64,000 bases of DNA from Flagellimonas sp. 389 (GCF_018449435.1 NZ_JAHCMU010000003.1:1-64000), one strand, 5' to 3'; numbered from the stretch's first letter, positions 43,473 to 53,530 are shown. A program made the numbers and translations. Notes: a model not told the origin generated them from the sequence alone.

Positions 43473-46400
43473 ATGAAAAAAACAAATCTAAATTTAGGAA
43501 GGCTGCTACTTTTCCTGCCTTTATTGATTTTGTTGTGTTCCAGTACAATTATGCTTGGGCAGGACAATCAATATACGGTGACTGGGACGGTAACCGATGC
43601 CGCAAGCGGAAGTCCAATCCCAGGAGCTTCTGTATTTATCGAAAACACTTCTTATGGGAGTGTAACCGACTTTGATGGAAACTATAGTTTTGAAGCCAGT
43701 CTATCTTCAAACAGCTATACACTTGTAGCAAGTTATTTAGGATTTTCCTCTGCTAAATCTGAAGTAACTTTTGGTTCTAGTAACGCAGTAAGTGCTGATT
43801 TCACACTTAAAGAAGATTTATTAAGTCTGGATGAAGTAGTCGTAACTGGCTCAACAGTGGTACAAGAACGAAAAAAATTGGGTAACGCAGTAACTACCGT
43901 AAAAAGCGTAGAGCTTTTGAAAGCCGACCCAATCAATGTGACTTCTGCAATACAAGGTAAAGTTCCTGGCGCACAGATTACGCAAAACTCAGGTGATCCA
44001 GCAGGTGGATTTTCAATCAGATTAAGAGGTCCAAGTACAATAAGTGGATCTTCGGAGCCTTTGTATATAGTTGATGGTGTTATCGCAAGTAACCTAACAA
44101 CAAACGTTACCAATATTAATGTTAGTGCAGGAGATGCAAGTCCAGGTCAGAACAGAATGGTGGATATCAACCCAAATGATATTCAGGATATAAATATTCT
44201 AAACGGTTCCGCCGCAGCTGCCATATATGGATCACGTGCTTCGAATGGAGTTGTGGTCATTACGACAAAAAGAGGAAGTAATATGGCCGATGGACCAGAA
44301 ATCTTCTTTAAAACATCATTTAATGTCAACCAGTTAAGGAAAGAAGTTGATGTTAATTTAAGAGGGGAACAATTTGGCGGGGAAGATGTCAGGTTATGGC
44401 CAATTTTTGGTAGAGATGCCGAAGGAAATACCACGCCTTTCGCGAACCTTTTAACCAATAAGGTAGATGTACAACGCTTTGACTATCAAGATTTGATTTT
44501 CCAAACAGGATTGGGTACCGATAATTACTTATCTGTTAGGGATGGAAACGAAAAAATGGGATATTCCGCTTCTGTTGGTTATTTATCAAATGAGGGTATA
44601 ATAAAGAATACAAAATACAATAGACTTTCGGCAAGACTCAATTTTAACCATACCGTGAACGATTGGCTCTCTTATAACGTTGGACTTTACTTCATGAACA
44701 GTACTTCTGATGAAAAACCGGACGGCAACGTTTTTTGGAGCCCAATCAACTCTGTGAATATTACGAATAACATTTACGATGCAACCCAGAGGGATGCGAA
44801 TGGCAACCTACAAAGTGTAGAACCAACACGGGTGAATCCATTATCAATTATTGAAGAATTTGACATCACACAGGATGTTACTAGATTCATTCCCAATCTG
44901 ACCGTCTCTTTAAGACCGACCGATTTTTTGACAATAGATCAGATTTTTGGTATGGACACTTACAAACAAGAAGGTAATATTTCAATTCCTATCTATCCCT
45001 ATGAGCCGGTAAATGCCGCATACTTTAATCAAGGATTTCAAGGTAATGCTGAGGCGACCGTCTTTAACTGGAATTATGATGTGAATGCAACATTTGACTT
45101 TGATATCAACGAGAACATAAATTCACAAACCATAGTAGGATACAACTTCCAATCCAGCAGTGTGGAGGACTCAGGAACCCAAGGACGCGATTTAGATGCG
45201 AACGGTGTACCTACAGTTCCTTTGCAACCACAGGAAGGTGATGACCGATTAGATATTTTTGGAGCTTTTATACAGGAAACCCTATCATTCAGCGATAGAT
45301 ACTTTTTAACTTTTGCAGGTAGAATCGATGGAGCCACAAATTTTGACCCTGATAAAAGAACTAACTTTTACCCTAAAGTATCTGGTTCATACGTGTTATC
45401 CAGCGAGCCATTCTGGGAAAACTCGGGCATCTCTAATGTAATTAATTCAGCAAGAATCCGTACGTCCTATGGAGAGGCGGGAAATCTAACCGCCGTAGGC
45501 CCTTATGCAAGATTTGGAAGATATAATCCAAATGAGTTCCAGGGAACCACCACATTAAACCAATCAAGTGCCCTTGGTAATGAAGGCTTAGAAGTAGAGC
45601 GATTGAAGGAATTTGAAATTGGTACGGATTTGAGTTTGTTCGATAACAGGGCTTCCATATTGTTCACCTACTACAATCAGGAAATATCCGACTTAATTGT
45701 CCAACGTACATTAGCACCTTCAGAAGGTGGACTTACAAGATTTGACAATGTTGGAAGTATGAAAAATAATGGTTTGGAAATTTACTTGAGAGTAACTCCT
45801 ATTAAAACAGATAACTTAAAATGGGACTTAAATTTTAATTTCTCCAGAAATAGAAATGAAGTTACTGCAACTACAGGTGGACCAATATCCATAGCGACAG
45901 TTAGTGGAGCTCCACCACAGGTAAGAGAAGGTGAACCACTAGGGGTATTTTACGGAACTTATTTCGCAAGAAATGATGACGGTAGCTTACTGTTGACTGC
46001 AGATGGTTTACCACAACAAGAAAGAGGTGATGCCCTAGCGGGAACAATTCAACGAGATGGGGACGGACAACCAACTGGCGATCCGCTAAGAAGGGTAATA
46101 GGTGATCCAAACCCAGATTATCTTTTGGGGATAGGCACAGATTTACAATACAAGCAATTCTCTTTCTCCATGCTATGGGAATCGGTACAAGGCTTTGATG
46201 TTTTTGATGCCGATAAACGTACGAGACAAGGTGTTGGTGTAGGTAGATTGGCAGAGCAAGAATTGTCTGGAGAATTACCAAGGGGGTACATTTCTTCAAT
46301 CTACCCCATACAGGAGTTTAGAATGGAAGACGGTTCGTTTGTAAAACTGCGTGAGGTTTCCTTGGGCTATACATTCCCTGAGCTATTCAAAGGTGTGAAA

Positions 46401-46568
46401 AATTTCACTGTAGCTTTAAAAGGAAGAAACTTAATTTCTATTGACAACTTTTTTAGTTATGATCCAGAAACAAATGCTGGTGGACAATCGAACTTGTTAC
46501 GTGCTGTGAATTTTGGAAATGTTCCAATTCCGAGAACTTTTATCTTATCACTAAGTGCAAATTTCTAA
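43473..46568 (+). CDS. SusC/RagA-type TonB-dependent outer-membrane transporter
   Basis: 1031 residues with a signal peptide, a carboxypeptidase-regulatory-like domain (VTGTVTDAASGSPIPGASV, about 33-110), a TonB-box-like stretch (LDEVVVTGS) and a plug with IQGKVPGAQITQNSGDPAGG and SAAAAIYGSRASNGVVVIT. The long C-terminal barrel ends in FILSLSANF. It imports oligomers through the outer membrane together with its SusD partner. Given the neighbours, the substrate is probably a peptidoglycan- or chitin-derived amino-sugar oligomer, which is inference. It lies 17 bp after nagB. Confidence 0.95.
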   Translation: MKKTNLNLGRLLLFLPLLILLCSSTIMLGQDNQYTVTGTVTDAASGSPIPGASVFIENTSYGSVTDFDGNYSFEASLSSNSYTLVASYLGFSSAKSEVTFGSSNAVSADFTLKEDLLSLDEVVVTGSTVVQERKKLGNAVTTVKSVELLKADPINVTSAIQGKVPGAQITQNSGDPAGGFSIRLRGPSTISGSSEPLYIVDGVIASNLTTNVTNINVSAGDASPGQNRMVDINPNDIQDINILNGSAAAAIYGSRASNGVVVITTKRGSNMADGPEIFFKTSFNVNQLRKEVDVNLRGEQFGGEDVRLWPIFGRDAEGNTTPFANLLTNKVDVQRFDYQDLIFQTGLGTDNYLSVRDGNEKMGYSASVGYLSNEGIIKNTKYNRLSARLNFNHTVNDWLSYNVGLYFMNSTSDEKPDGNVFWSPINSVNITNNIYDATQRDANGNLQSVEPTRVNPLSIIEEFDITQDVTRFIPNLTVSLRPTDFLTIDQIFGMDTYKQEGNISIPIYPYEPVNAAYFNQGFQGNAEATVFNWNYDVNATFDFDINENINSQTIVGYNFQSSSVEDSGTQGRDLDANGVPTVPLQPQEGDDRLDIFGAFIQETLSFSDRYFLTFAGRIDGATNFDPDKRTNFYPKVSGSYVLSSEPFWENSGISNVINSARIRTSYGEAGNLTAVGPYARFGRYNPNEFQGTTTLNQSSALGNEGLEVERLKEFEIGTDLSLFDNRASILFTYYNQEISDLIVQRTLAPSEGGLTRFDNVGSMKNNGLEIYLRVTPIKTDNLKWDLNFNFSRNRNEVTATTGGPISIATVSGAPPQVREGEPLGVFYGTYFARNDDGSLLLTADGLPQQERGDALAGTIQRDGDGQPTGDPLRRVIGDPNPDYLLGIGTDLQYKQFSFSMLWESVQGFDVFDADKRTRQGVGVGRLAEQELSGELPRGYISSIYPIQEFRMEDGSFVKLREVSLGYTFPELFKGVKNFTVALKGRNLISIDNFFSYDPETNAGGQSNLLRAVNFGNVPIPRTFILSLSANF

Positions 46569-46569
46569 T

Positions 46570-47889
46570 ATGAAGACAATGAAAAATATCAATAAAATTT
46601 TTATAGCAATTACCATGCTCTTTATTGTCGTATCATGTGACAAAGAGTTTATCGACCCAATTAATATCTCTGATCCAGAAGTAGAAGGAAGTGTTGAAAA
46701 TCTGATCAAGTTGATCAATGGAATCCAGCAACGCTTCAGCACAGATCGTGCAGGTGCAAAATACACAACGGTTACCGCATCGGGATTAACAGCAGATGAA
46801 TTGAGATTGATTAATCCAGGTAACCTGGGAGAGGCAGAGCTGACCAATGGAGGTACCGAAATCTCTATCAACAATGGTGTTATAAGGAGCTTGTGGGGCG
46901 AGATTATGTTGGTTAGAAATGAATCCTTAACTGTATTGGAAAGTGCTGATGCAGCAGCGGCAGATGAAGCCGAAGCAAATAGTTTAAAGGCCTACGCCCT
47001 ATTTTATGAAGCATTGGCCAACGGTACATTGATTCGGTTTTTTGAGCAAGTACCGCTGCTTACCGAGGCAAACGCACAGTTTAATACTAGAGCAGAAGTC
47101 TTGGCAGATGCCATAGGTGATTTAAATACAGCTCTTGGTTACGTTCAGAGTGGTATCTCCTCATCTGTATCTTCGGGTGTTTTTCAATCTGTGGATTTGG
47201 AGAATTCCATTCAGGCACTATTGGCTAGATATCATTTAATGGCAGGTAATTACGCAGAAGCAGTTACGGCTGCAAATGCAGTTGATTTATCTGTGCAGTC
47301 AACATGGTCTTATGATGCCGCAGTTCCAAATCCAATTGCTGAAACCTATGGAACGAACAACGTTGTAGAAGCAAAGGATGATCAATTTGGACTACCAGAT
47401 GATCTATTACCGGATCCAGCTGATGAACGAATTGATTTTTACGTTACAATCGCAAACGATCCTTCAACTAACGAGGATGCATTTTTTGCAGTCGGATTCT
47501 TTGATGACAATCTTGATGAAATTCCCGTATACCTTCCAGGCGAAATGCTGTTGATCGAAGCGGAAGCGTTGGCAAGACAAGGCCAAATACCTCAAGCTAT
47601 AGCAGCATTGGACGAAGTCTTGACCAAAACTGCTGCGGAAGATGCCTTTGGTATAGGGGCCAACCTACCTGCCTACGCAGGAGCAGCAACTGAAGAGGCT
47701 GTTTTAGAGGAAATTTATAGAAACAGACGCATTGAACTTTTTATGACTGGAATGTCCCTAGAGGATAGTAGAAGGTTTAACAGACCTGGACCTGGTGAAA
47801 CGGACGCTGAACGTAACAGGAATTTTTATCCCTATCCTGATACGGAAAGAGACAATAATACAAATACACCTGCTGATCCAGCGAATTAA
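46570..47889 (+). CDS. SusD/RagB-like surface glycan-binding lipoprotein
   Basis: 439 residues from ATG 46570 (a GTG at 46555 is open, but the signal starts with MKTMKNINKI). The lipobox ends in FIVVSC. SusD features are LWGEIMLVRNESLTVLE, the TPR-like helices (LMAGNYAEAVTAANAVD, LLIEAEALARQGQIPQAIAAL) and IYRNRRIELFMTGMSLEDSRR near the end. It is rather short for SusD (often 480-550) and ends in NTNTPADPAN. It binds glycans at the mouth of the SusC barrel. A strong terminator follows, so it ends the first transcript. Confidence 0.92.
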   Translation: MKTMKNINKIFIAITMLFIVVSCDKEFIDPINISDPEVEGSVENLIKLINGIQQRFSTDRAGAKYTTVTASGLTADELRLINPGNLGEAELTNGGTEISINNGVIRSLWGEIMLVRNESLTVLESADAAAADEAEANSLKAYALFYEALANGTLIRFFEQVPLLTEANAQFNTRAEVLADAIGDLNTALGYVQSGISSSVSSGVFQSVDLENSIQALLARYHLMAGNYAEAVTAANAVDLSVQSTWSYDAAVPNPIAETYGTNNVVEAKDDQFGLPDDLLPDPADERIDFYVTIANDPSTNEDAFFAVGFFDDNLDEIPVYLPGEMLLIEAEALARQGQIPQAIAALDEVLTKTAAEDAFGIGANLPAYAGAATEEAVLEEIYRNRRIELFMTGMSLEDSRRFNRPGPGETDAERNRNFYPYPDTERDNNTNTPADPAN

Positions 47890-47935
47890 ACAGCTTCAGT
47901 TTTGAATTAGTTGTTAGTTTTAATTTAATCAAGTG

Positions 47936-47972
47936 AAAAGGCCTACATTTAGTCCATACGTAGGCCTTTTTT
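47936..47972 (+). terminator. Intrinsic terminator after susD
   Basis: AAAAGGCCTAC (47936-47946) pairs perfectly with GTAGGCCTTTT (47960-47970), an 11-bp stem followed by TT. It is 46 bp after the susD stop and 12 bp before the next ATG, so it probably limits read-through into the downstream enzymes. Confidence 0.85.
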
Positions 47973-47983
47973 AGTTACCCTTT

Positions 47984-49501
47984 ATGCGAAGTATTTCTTA
48001 TGTAATCCTTATACTTTTTTGTCTTTCGTGTGCCACCAACAAGATGTATACCATTAATGTGCCCAAAACAGAGTTTAGAGGCGTATGGATTGCTACAGTG
48101 GTCAATATTGATTGGCCCAAAAACTCAAAAGATAATGTAGAAAAGCAGAAAAAGGATTTCATTGAAATTCTTGACTTTTATCAAAACTTAAACTTTAACG
48201 CAGCTATCGTACAAATCCGAACGGCAGGTGACGCGTTTTATAAAACGGAATTGGCACCATGGTCCAAATATCTTACGGGAAAAGAAGGCCAGGCACCTAC
48301 AGACTTTGACAAACCTTTAGAATGGATGATAGCTGAAACCCATAAACGGGGCATGGAGTTTCATGCCTGGTTAAATCCGTATAGGGCCACTTTTGATTTG
48401 GATACTCTTGCGCTTTCAAAAACACATGATTATTACCAACATCCAGACTGGATGGTAAAATATGGTAAAAAGTTTTATTACAATCCCGGTTTGCCAGAAG
48501 TCCAACAAAAGCTAACAGCTGTGATTGAAGAAATTACAGCAAATTATGAAATTGATGCCATTCATTTTGATGATTATTTTTATCCCTACAAAATACAAGG
48601 GGAAACATTCAATGATAGCATTGCATTTCAAACAAACAGATTACCTAATCAGAGTTTAGAAGATTGGCGGCGAAGCAATGTGGATTCTTTGGTCAAAAAA
48701 GCACACCAAACCATAAAGAACACAAAACCTTGGGTACAATTTGGTATAAGCCCCTTTGGAGTTTGGAAAAATAAGAATACCGATCCAAAAGGTTCCGATA
48801 CACAGGCAGGGCAAACCACCTATGAAGACCTTTACGCAGATCCACTCCTATGGTCAGAAAAAAGATGGTTGGACTATTTGGTGCCACAAATCTATTGGAG
48901 CTTGGAACATCCCAAAGCTTCCCATCGTACAATTGCAAATTGGTGGTCCAATGCAACAACGAACACCAACCTATATATCGGAAACGGCACGTACAAAATC
49001 AAAAACAATTCGGACAAGGCTTGGAACAAAAAAAACGAAATCCCTAAACAACTTTCCTTAGCTAGAGAAAGAATCGAAATTACGGGCAATGTCTTTTTTA
49101 GTGCTAAATCGCTTATAGGACAAAACGAAAACGTAACCAATTTGCTAAAACGAAAATTCTACAAATTCCCAGTTCAGAACCCAACAAGCCCAAGAAAAAT
49201 AAATAGATCGGTCGCTCCCATTAAAATCAAAACGTCTTTATTGGTTGAAAACAAACTTGAAGTTTGCATTTCCCATAAAGATAGTATCCCCCGATTCGTG
49301 CACTTCTATGCTATCAAAAACAAAGCTGCAATCAATGAAAAATTACTTATCCAAAAAAGGTACCTTTCAGAAAGTGAAAAGGAAAGTTGCTCACAACTGC
49401 AATTAACCAAACGTCAATTAAAAAATCCTATAGGAGTATCTATAATTGATGCTTTTGGCAATGAGGGCGAGTTACAATTTATTAATCCAAAAACAGATTA
49501 A
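47984..49501 (+). CDS. GHL10 (PF02638-type) glycosidase lipoprotein, DigH-like
   Basis: 505 residues with a lipoprotein signal (YVILILFCLSC). The core begins FRGVWIATVVNIDWP and has HAWLNPYRATF, IDAIHFDDYFYPY and WVQFGISPFGVWKN, hallmarks of the glycosyl-hydrolase-like 10 family, with the DD pair as likely catalytic acids. The E. coli member DigH (YddW) cleaves peptidoglycan glycan strands stripped of peptides. Placed with NagZ, AnmK, MurQ and AmpG, a similar function is likely: cutting glycan chains at the outer membrane. A C-terminal beta domain follows from about residue 385. First gene of the second transcript. Confidence 0.88.
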   Translation: MRSISYVILILFCLSCATNKMYTINVPKTEFRGVWIATVVNIDWPKNSKDNVEKQKKDFIEILDFYQNLNFNAAIVQIRTAGDAFYKTELAPWSKYLTGKEGQAPTDFDKPLEWMIAETHKRGMEFHAWLNPYRATFDLDTLALSKTHDYYQHPDWMVKYGKKFYYNPGLPEVQQKLTAVIEEITANYEIDAIHFDDYFYPYKIQGETFNDSIAFQTNRLPNQSLEDWRRSNVDSLVKKAHQTIKNTKPWVQFGISPFGVWKNKNTDPKGSDTQAGQTTYEDLYADPLLWSEKRWLDYLVPQIYWSLEHPKASHRTIANWWSNATTNTNLYIGNGTYKIKNNSDKAWNKKNEIPKQLSLARERIEITGNVFFSAKSLIGQNENVTNLLKRKFYKFPVQNPTSPRKINRSVAPIKIKTSLLVENKLEVCISHKDSIPRFVHFYAIKNKAAINEKLLIQKRYLSESEKESCSQLQLTKRQLKNPIGVSIIDAFGNEGELQFINPKTD

Positions 49502-49502
49502 T

Positions 49503-49985
49503 ATGCAGGATATGCTTGTTAGACTTTTAGATTTACCCAACGTCTCCAAGGAAGAAAAAAAACTTTTGGAAACTGAAAGTATTGTTTTTAGAAAACCCAT
49601 AGCTCCAGAAAAAAGCTTAGTAACCGATTGGGTAACATCAAATTTCAGTAAAAATTGGGGTGACGAAGTAAATGTAGCTTTTGCAAGCCTTCCCGTAAAC
49701 TGTTTTATCGCTCAGCGGGAACAGTCCATTTTAGGCTTTGCCTGTTTTGAGTGCACCTCAAAAAACTTTTTTGGTCCTACCGGTGTACTTACATCCGAAA
49801 GGGGAAAAAGTATAGGTAAAATATTATTAATAAAAGCACTTGAAGCGCTTAGGCAGATGGGGTACGGCTATGCCATTATTGGTGGAGTCGGCCCTGCATC
49901 CTACTATGAAAAAACCGTAGGTGCCAAAATCATAGAAAAATCGGAAAAGAGTATCTATGAGAATCTATTAAAACAACCTAAATGA
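49503..49985 (+). CDS. GNAT family N-acetyltransferase
   Basis: 160 residues from ATG 49503, 1 bp after the glycosidase stop; an earlier in-frame start (49446) is inside that gene. The GNAT acetyl-CoA site is GPTGVLTSERGKSIGKILLIKALE (it fits the Q/RxxGxG/A loop), and AIIGGVGPASYYEKTVGA is the usual beta-bulge and C-terminal helix. Target unknown. In this place it could acetylate an amino sugar or a peptide fragment, but that is guesswork. It shares ATGA with the next gene. Confidence 0.8.
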   Translation: MQDMLVRLLDLPNVSKEEKKLLETESIVFRKPIAPEKSLVTDWVTSNFSKNWGDEVNVAFASLPVNCFIAQREQSILGFACFECTSKNFFGPTGVLTSERGKSIGKILLIKALEALRQMGYGYAIIGGVGPASYYEKTVGAKIIEKSEKSIYENLLKQPK

Positions 49986-51262
49986 ACGCTGAAAAAAAGG
50001 ACAAAGGTGCATGGGCATGGATACCGTTGCTCTACTTTACCCAAGGGATTCCCTATATTTTAGTAGTGACCGTATCCGTTATTATGTACAAACGCCTTGG
50101 AATAGGGAATGCAGAAATTGGGCTTTACACCAGTTGGCTCTACCTCCCTTGGGTCATTAAACCATTGTGGAGCCCTATGGTAGATTTGAACGGAACCAAA
50201 CGAAAATGGTTTTTGGCGATGCAGTTTGTCGTAGCCTTGGCTTTTTTGGGGATTGGTCTTTTTCTTCCCTCAAATTCATTTTTCGTCATCACACTAGCTT
50301 TCTTCTGGATGGCAGCCTTTGCATCCGCTACGAACGATATCGCTTCCGACGGTTACTATATGATCGGTCTAACCCAGAAAAAACAGTCATTTTTTATAGG
50401 GTTGCGCAGCACGTTCTACAGGCTTGCTATGGTCACCGGGCAAGGACTTTTGGTCATATTTGCTGGATTCTTGGAAAACAAATATGGTGATAATACCAAA
50501 GCATGGTCCATGACCATGATATGTGCTGCTGTTTTAATGATGGTATTGACAATCTCCAACTTTTTTGCAGCACCCAAGTTTGAAGACACTCAAAATATGG
50601 CGTTAAAAGACCGTATTGGATTTTTGGAAGTTTTTGCTTCGTTCTTTAGAAAAAAACAAATATGGATGGCGCTATTGTTCATTCTAACTTATCGCTTGGG
50701 TGAATCGCAATTGGTAAAAATGGCCTCCCCTTTTTTGTTGGATACTATAGAAGTTGGTGGGCTGGGCTATTCAACAGAAGCCGTGGGAACCATTTACGGA
50801 ACCGTTGGTATCATTATGCTATCATTAGGTGGAATCATTGGAGGAATTCTGATTTCTAGGGATGGATTAAAAAAATGGATGCTCCCCATGTTGCTAGCAC
50901 TTAACTTACCGAATATTTTCTATGCCATATTGGCCTATACCCAATCCACAAGTCTATTTGCAGTTGTTGGCACAGTAGTATTGGAACAATTTGGCTATGG
51001 GTTTGGGTTTGCAGCCTTTCTCATCTATCTTATTTACATTTCCGAAGGAATTTCAAAGACCTCACACTATGCCATAGCTACCGGGTTTATGGCCTTGGGA
51101 ATGATGTTACCCGGAATGTTGAGTGGGTATATTCAAGAATGGCTAGGCTATGATGGCTTCTTTTTATGGGTGGTCATTGCAGCAATTCCTGCATTCTTGG
51201 TACTCACCTTTTTAGAATATCCCGAAGATTATGGTAAAAAATCAAATGTGAGCGATGCTTAA
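49982..51262 (+). CDS. ampG: AmpG-like MFS transporter (muropeptide uptake)
   Basis: 426 residues, about 12 membrane helices. The start AWIPLLYFTQGIPYILVVTVSVI and LYTSWLYLPWVIKPLWSPMVD are the AmpG-type first helices and loop, and FASATNDIASDGYYM is conserved in the family. AmpG imports GlcNAc-anhydroMurNAc (with or without peptide) into the cytoplasm. Gene order with nagZ and anmK agrees. It begins in the ATGA overlap with the GNAT gene and overlaps nagZ by 8 bp. Bacteroidota AmpG homologues can differ in substrate, so the exact cargo is inferred. Confidence 0.88.
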   Translation: MNAEKKDKGAWAWIPLLYFTQGIPYILVVTVSVIMYKRLGIGNAEIGLYTSWLYLPWVIKPLWSPMVDLNGTKRKWFLAMQFVVALAFLGIGLFLPSNSFFVITLAFFWMAAFASATNDIASDGYYMIGLTQKKQSFFIGLRSTFYRLAMVTGQGLLVIFAGFLENKYGDNTKAWSMTMICAAVLMMVLTISNFFAAPKFEDTQNMALKDRIGFLEVFASFFRKKQIWMALLFILTYRLGESQLVKMASPFLLDTIEVGGLGYSTEAVGTIYGTVGIIMLSLGGIIGGILISRDGLKKWMLPMLLALNLPNIFYAILAYTQSTSLFAVVGTVVLEQFGYGFGFAAFLIYLIYISEGISKTSHYAIATGFMALGMMLPGMLSGYIQEWLGYDGFFLWVVIAAIPAFLVLTFLEYPEDYGKKSNVSDA

Positions 51263-52865
51263 CAGATTACCAAGCTACAAAGAAGCAAAAGAAAAGCTTA
51301 CGCCCAAACAAAAAGTGGGGCAATTGTTTATGCCTGCCGTTTTTATAAACGATAGCGAAAAAGAAATCAGCAGTATTGAAGATTTAATACGGACAGACAA
51401 CATAGGCGCTATTTGTTTTTTTCATAGTCGTGCTAGCGCAGCCACTAACTTTGAGGGCAAGAAGAAGGTAGTTTATAATGAGAACAGTTATGACCGTTTA
51501 AAACAACTCATTGACAGGTACCAAAAGGCTGCCAAATTTCCATTACTTGTAGCTATTGACGCAGAATGGGGATTGGCTATGCGGATAGAAAACACAAACC
51601 AATTCCCTTATGCGATTACCTTAGGGGCGATTCAAGGAGACAACCAGTTAATTTATGAAGTTGGGCGGCAAATAGCGCTAGATTGTATGGAAGCTGGCGT
51701 CCATTGGAATCTAGCTCCCGTAGTTGATATCAATAACAATCCTAAGAACCCGGTAATTGGTTACAGGTCTTTTGGCGATGATAAGAATAAAGTTCTGGTA
51801 AAAGCCGAAGCTTATATTAATGGGATGAACAGTGTTGGTACTTTAAATGCGATTAAACATTTTCCTGGGCATGGCGACACCGATACAGATTCGCACTTGG
51901 GATTGCCTGTGATCAACAAGACAAGAGAAGCGCTTTTTGACAATGAACTTTACCCATACAAACAACTTATAAAAAAGGGCGTGGATGCAGTAATGGTAGG
52001 GCATTTGTCAGTACCTGGCTTGGACGATTCTGGAAACCCTTCCACCACCTCATCAAAAATTATAACCGATGTCCTGCGAACAGATTTAGGTTTTGAAGGG
52101 GTTATTATCTCCGATGCTTTGAACATGCATGCCGTATCTAAAAAATATGAACAAAAAGGAGCACTTGAAGCCAAGGCTTTTGAAGCTGGCATGGATATGA
52201 TGTGTTTCTCCGAAAACTCAGTACAAGGCATTGCGAAAATAACAGCTACGGCCACTGAGAAAAATATTGAAGATAGTTTTGAACGCGTCTGGAAATTGAA
52301 GGAAAAAATCTTCTTAGAAGCGAGTCAAGAAGATCATATCACAGGACAATCAGTATCAGAATTAAATCGAAAAATAGCGCAAAGAAGTATCACCGAGCTA
52401 TATGGAAATCCAAGAGATGTTGAAAAATTCAAACAGCCCGAGTTCCTTAATCTTTCATTGGATAATCAATCCACAAATCACTTTTCATCAAAGATTCAAA
52501 AAGAATATGGGCAGACGCACCATTGTTTAAAAGAAACTACAATTGTTGAAATCAAAAAAGCAATCTCCCGACATCAATATATTGTATTGGCACTCTTTCC
52601 CCAATCCATCAAACCAAAGAATAAATTCGGAATTGCAGAGGAAGTCTTAACTGTTATTACCGAAATGATATCCAAAAAAAATGTTTTGATCTATCTTTTT
52701 GGAAATCCATATGCACTGGATATACTCAAATTGAAACCCAATTCAAATACCGTAATCGTATACCAAGATTTTCCAGAATTTCAGCAAGAGGCATTTCGGC
52801 ATTTCACAAGGGAACTAAAAGCAATGGGCAAGCTTCCTGTAACATTGAAAACATTTGGTGTATGA
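51255..52865 (+). CDS. nagZ: GH3 beta-N-acetylhexosaminidase
   Basis: 536 residues without a signal peptide. The GH3 barrel has HWNLAPVVDINNNPKNPVIG, the NagZ-type loop KHFPGHGDTDTDSHLGLP (residues about 201-218, His acting in catalysis) and the nucleophile Asp287 in IISDALNMHAV. Bacterial NagZ is usually about 340 residues; here a C-terminal domain of about 190 residues follows, as in two-domain GH3 NagZ proteins. It removes GlcNAc from GlcNAc-anhydroMurNAc in the cytoplasm. It overlaps ampG by 8 bp and shares ATGA with the methyltransferase. Confidence 0.93.
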   Translation: MLNRLPSYKEAKEKLTPKQKVGQLFMPAVFINDSEKEISSIEDLIRTDNIGAICFFHSRASAATNFEGKKKVVYNENSYDRLKQLIDRYQKAAKFPLLVAIDAEWGLAMRIENTNQFPYAITLGAIQGDNQLIYEVGRQIALDCMEAGVHWNLAPVVDINNNPKNPVIGYRSFGDDKNKVLVKAEAYINGMNSVGTLNAIKHFPGHGDTDTDSHLGLPVINKTREALFDNELYPYKQLIKKGVDAVMVGHLSVPGLDDSGNPSTTSSKIITDVLRTDLGFEGVIISDALNMHAVSKKYEQKGALEAKAFEAGMDMMCFSENSVQGIAKITATATEKNIEDSFERVWKLKEKIFLEASQEDHITGQSVSELNRKIAQRSITELYGNPRDVEKFKQPEFLNLSLDNQSTNHFSSKIQKEYGQTHHCLKETTIVEIKKAISRHQYIVLALFPQSIKPKNKFGIAEEVLTVITEMISKKNVLIYLFGNPYALDILKLKPNSNTVIVYQDFPEFQQEAFRHFTRELKAMGKLPVTLKTFGV

Positions 52866-53530
52866 AAACTGATATTATCTCATCCTGGGAAAAGAATGCT
52901 ACCGAATGGATCAAGGTAATTCAAGGTGACGGTATTCCATCAAGAAAGTATACCAACAGAGCTATTCTTGATATAATTTCCAAAATAGCGTGTGAAAAAA
53001 TTGTAGACGTAGGCTGCGGTGAAGGTTGGCTTACCAGAGAACTCAGTAAAATGGGAATGAATGCCACGGGATTGGATGCCATTGAGAGTCTATTGATTGA
53101 GGCCCGAAAAAAAGGAACTGAGAATTACCATACATTCACTTTTGAGGATATTATAGCGGGCAAAACTATTCCCAATGCTCCATTTGATGTTGCAGTTTTC
53201 AACTTCTGCCTGTATTTGGGCGAAGACCTTGAAATGCTTCTGAAAAAAACACTGGATGGGATTTCTGACAACGGGACCCTATTGATTCAAACGCTACATC
53301 CTTTTTCCCTTATCCAAAATGGATTTCCGTATAAAAGCCAATGGTTATCGGATTCTTGGAAAGGCCTACCCGGCAATTTTAAAGATGGACATGCTTGGTA
53401 CGCGAGGACTTTTGAGGATTGGATCGCGTTAATTTCCAATCTTGAAAATGTTCATTTTTCTACAAAAGAAGTTCTCAATGAAGAGCAGAAACCTGTTTCA
53501 TTAATCCTAAAAATCGATAAAACATCATGA
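52862..53530 (+). CDS. Class I SAM-dependent methyltransferase of unknown target
   Basis: 222 residues. The AdoMet motif I is IVDVGCGEGWLTREL (Asp49 to Gly55), followed by ATGLDAIESLLIEARKK (acidic ribose-binding Asp), DVAVFNFCLYLGEDLEMLL and NGTLLIQTLHPFSL. Fold assignment is firm. I do not know its substrate. It lies in ATGA overlap with both nagZ and anmK, so it is made with the peptidoglycan-recycling enzymes, but no recycling step needs a methylase. It may be a hitch-hiker. Confidence 0.85.
   Translation: MKTDIISSWEKNATEWIKVIQGDGIPSRKYTNRAILDIISKIACEKIVDVGCGEGWLTRELSKMGMNATGLDAIESLLIEARKKGTENYHTFTFEDIIAGKTIPNAPFDVAVFNFCLYLGEDLEMLLKKTLDGISDNGTLLIQTLHPFSLIQNGFPYKSQWLSDSWKGLPGNFKDGHAWYARTFEDWIALISNLENVHFSTKEVLNEEQKPVSLILKIDKTS

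Noticed and set aside
46555..46569. GTG start for susD at 46555
   Set aside because: It would start inside the last codons of susC and put extra residues before an ordinary lipoprotein signal; ATG 46570 is the better start.
43473..47889. SusC/SusD pair as a starch or algal-polysaccharide utilisation locus
   Set aside because: No amylase, agarase or sulfatase genes are near; the neighbours are all amino-sugar and peptidoglycan enzymes.
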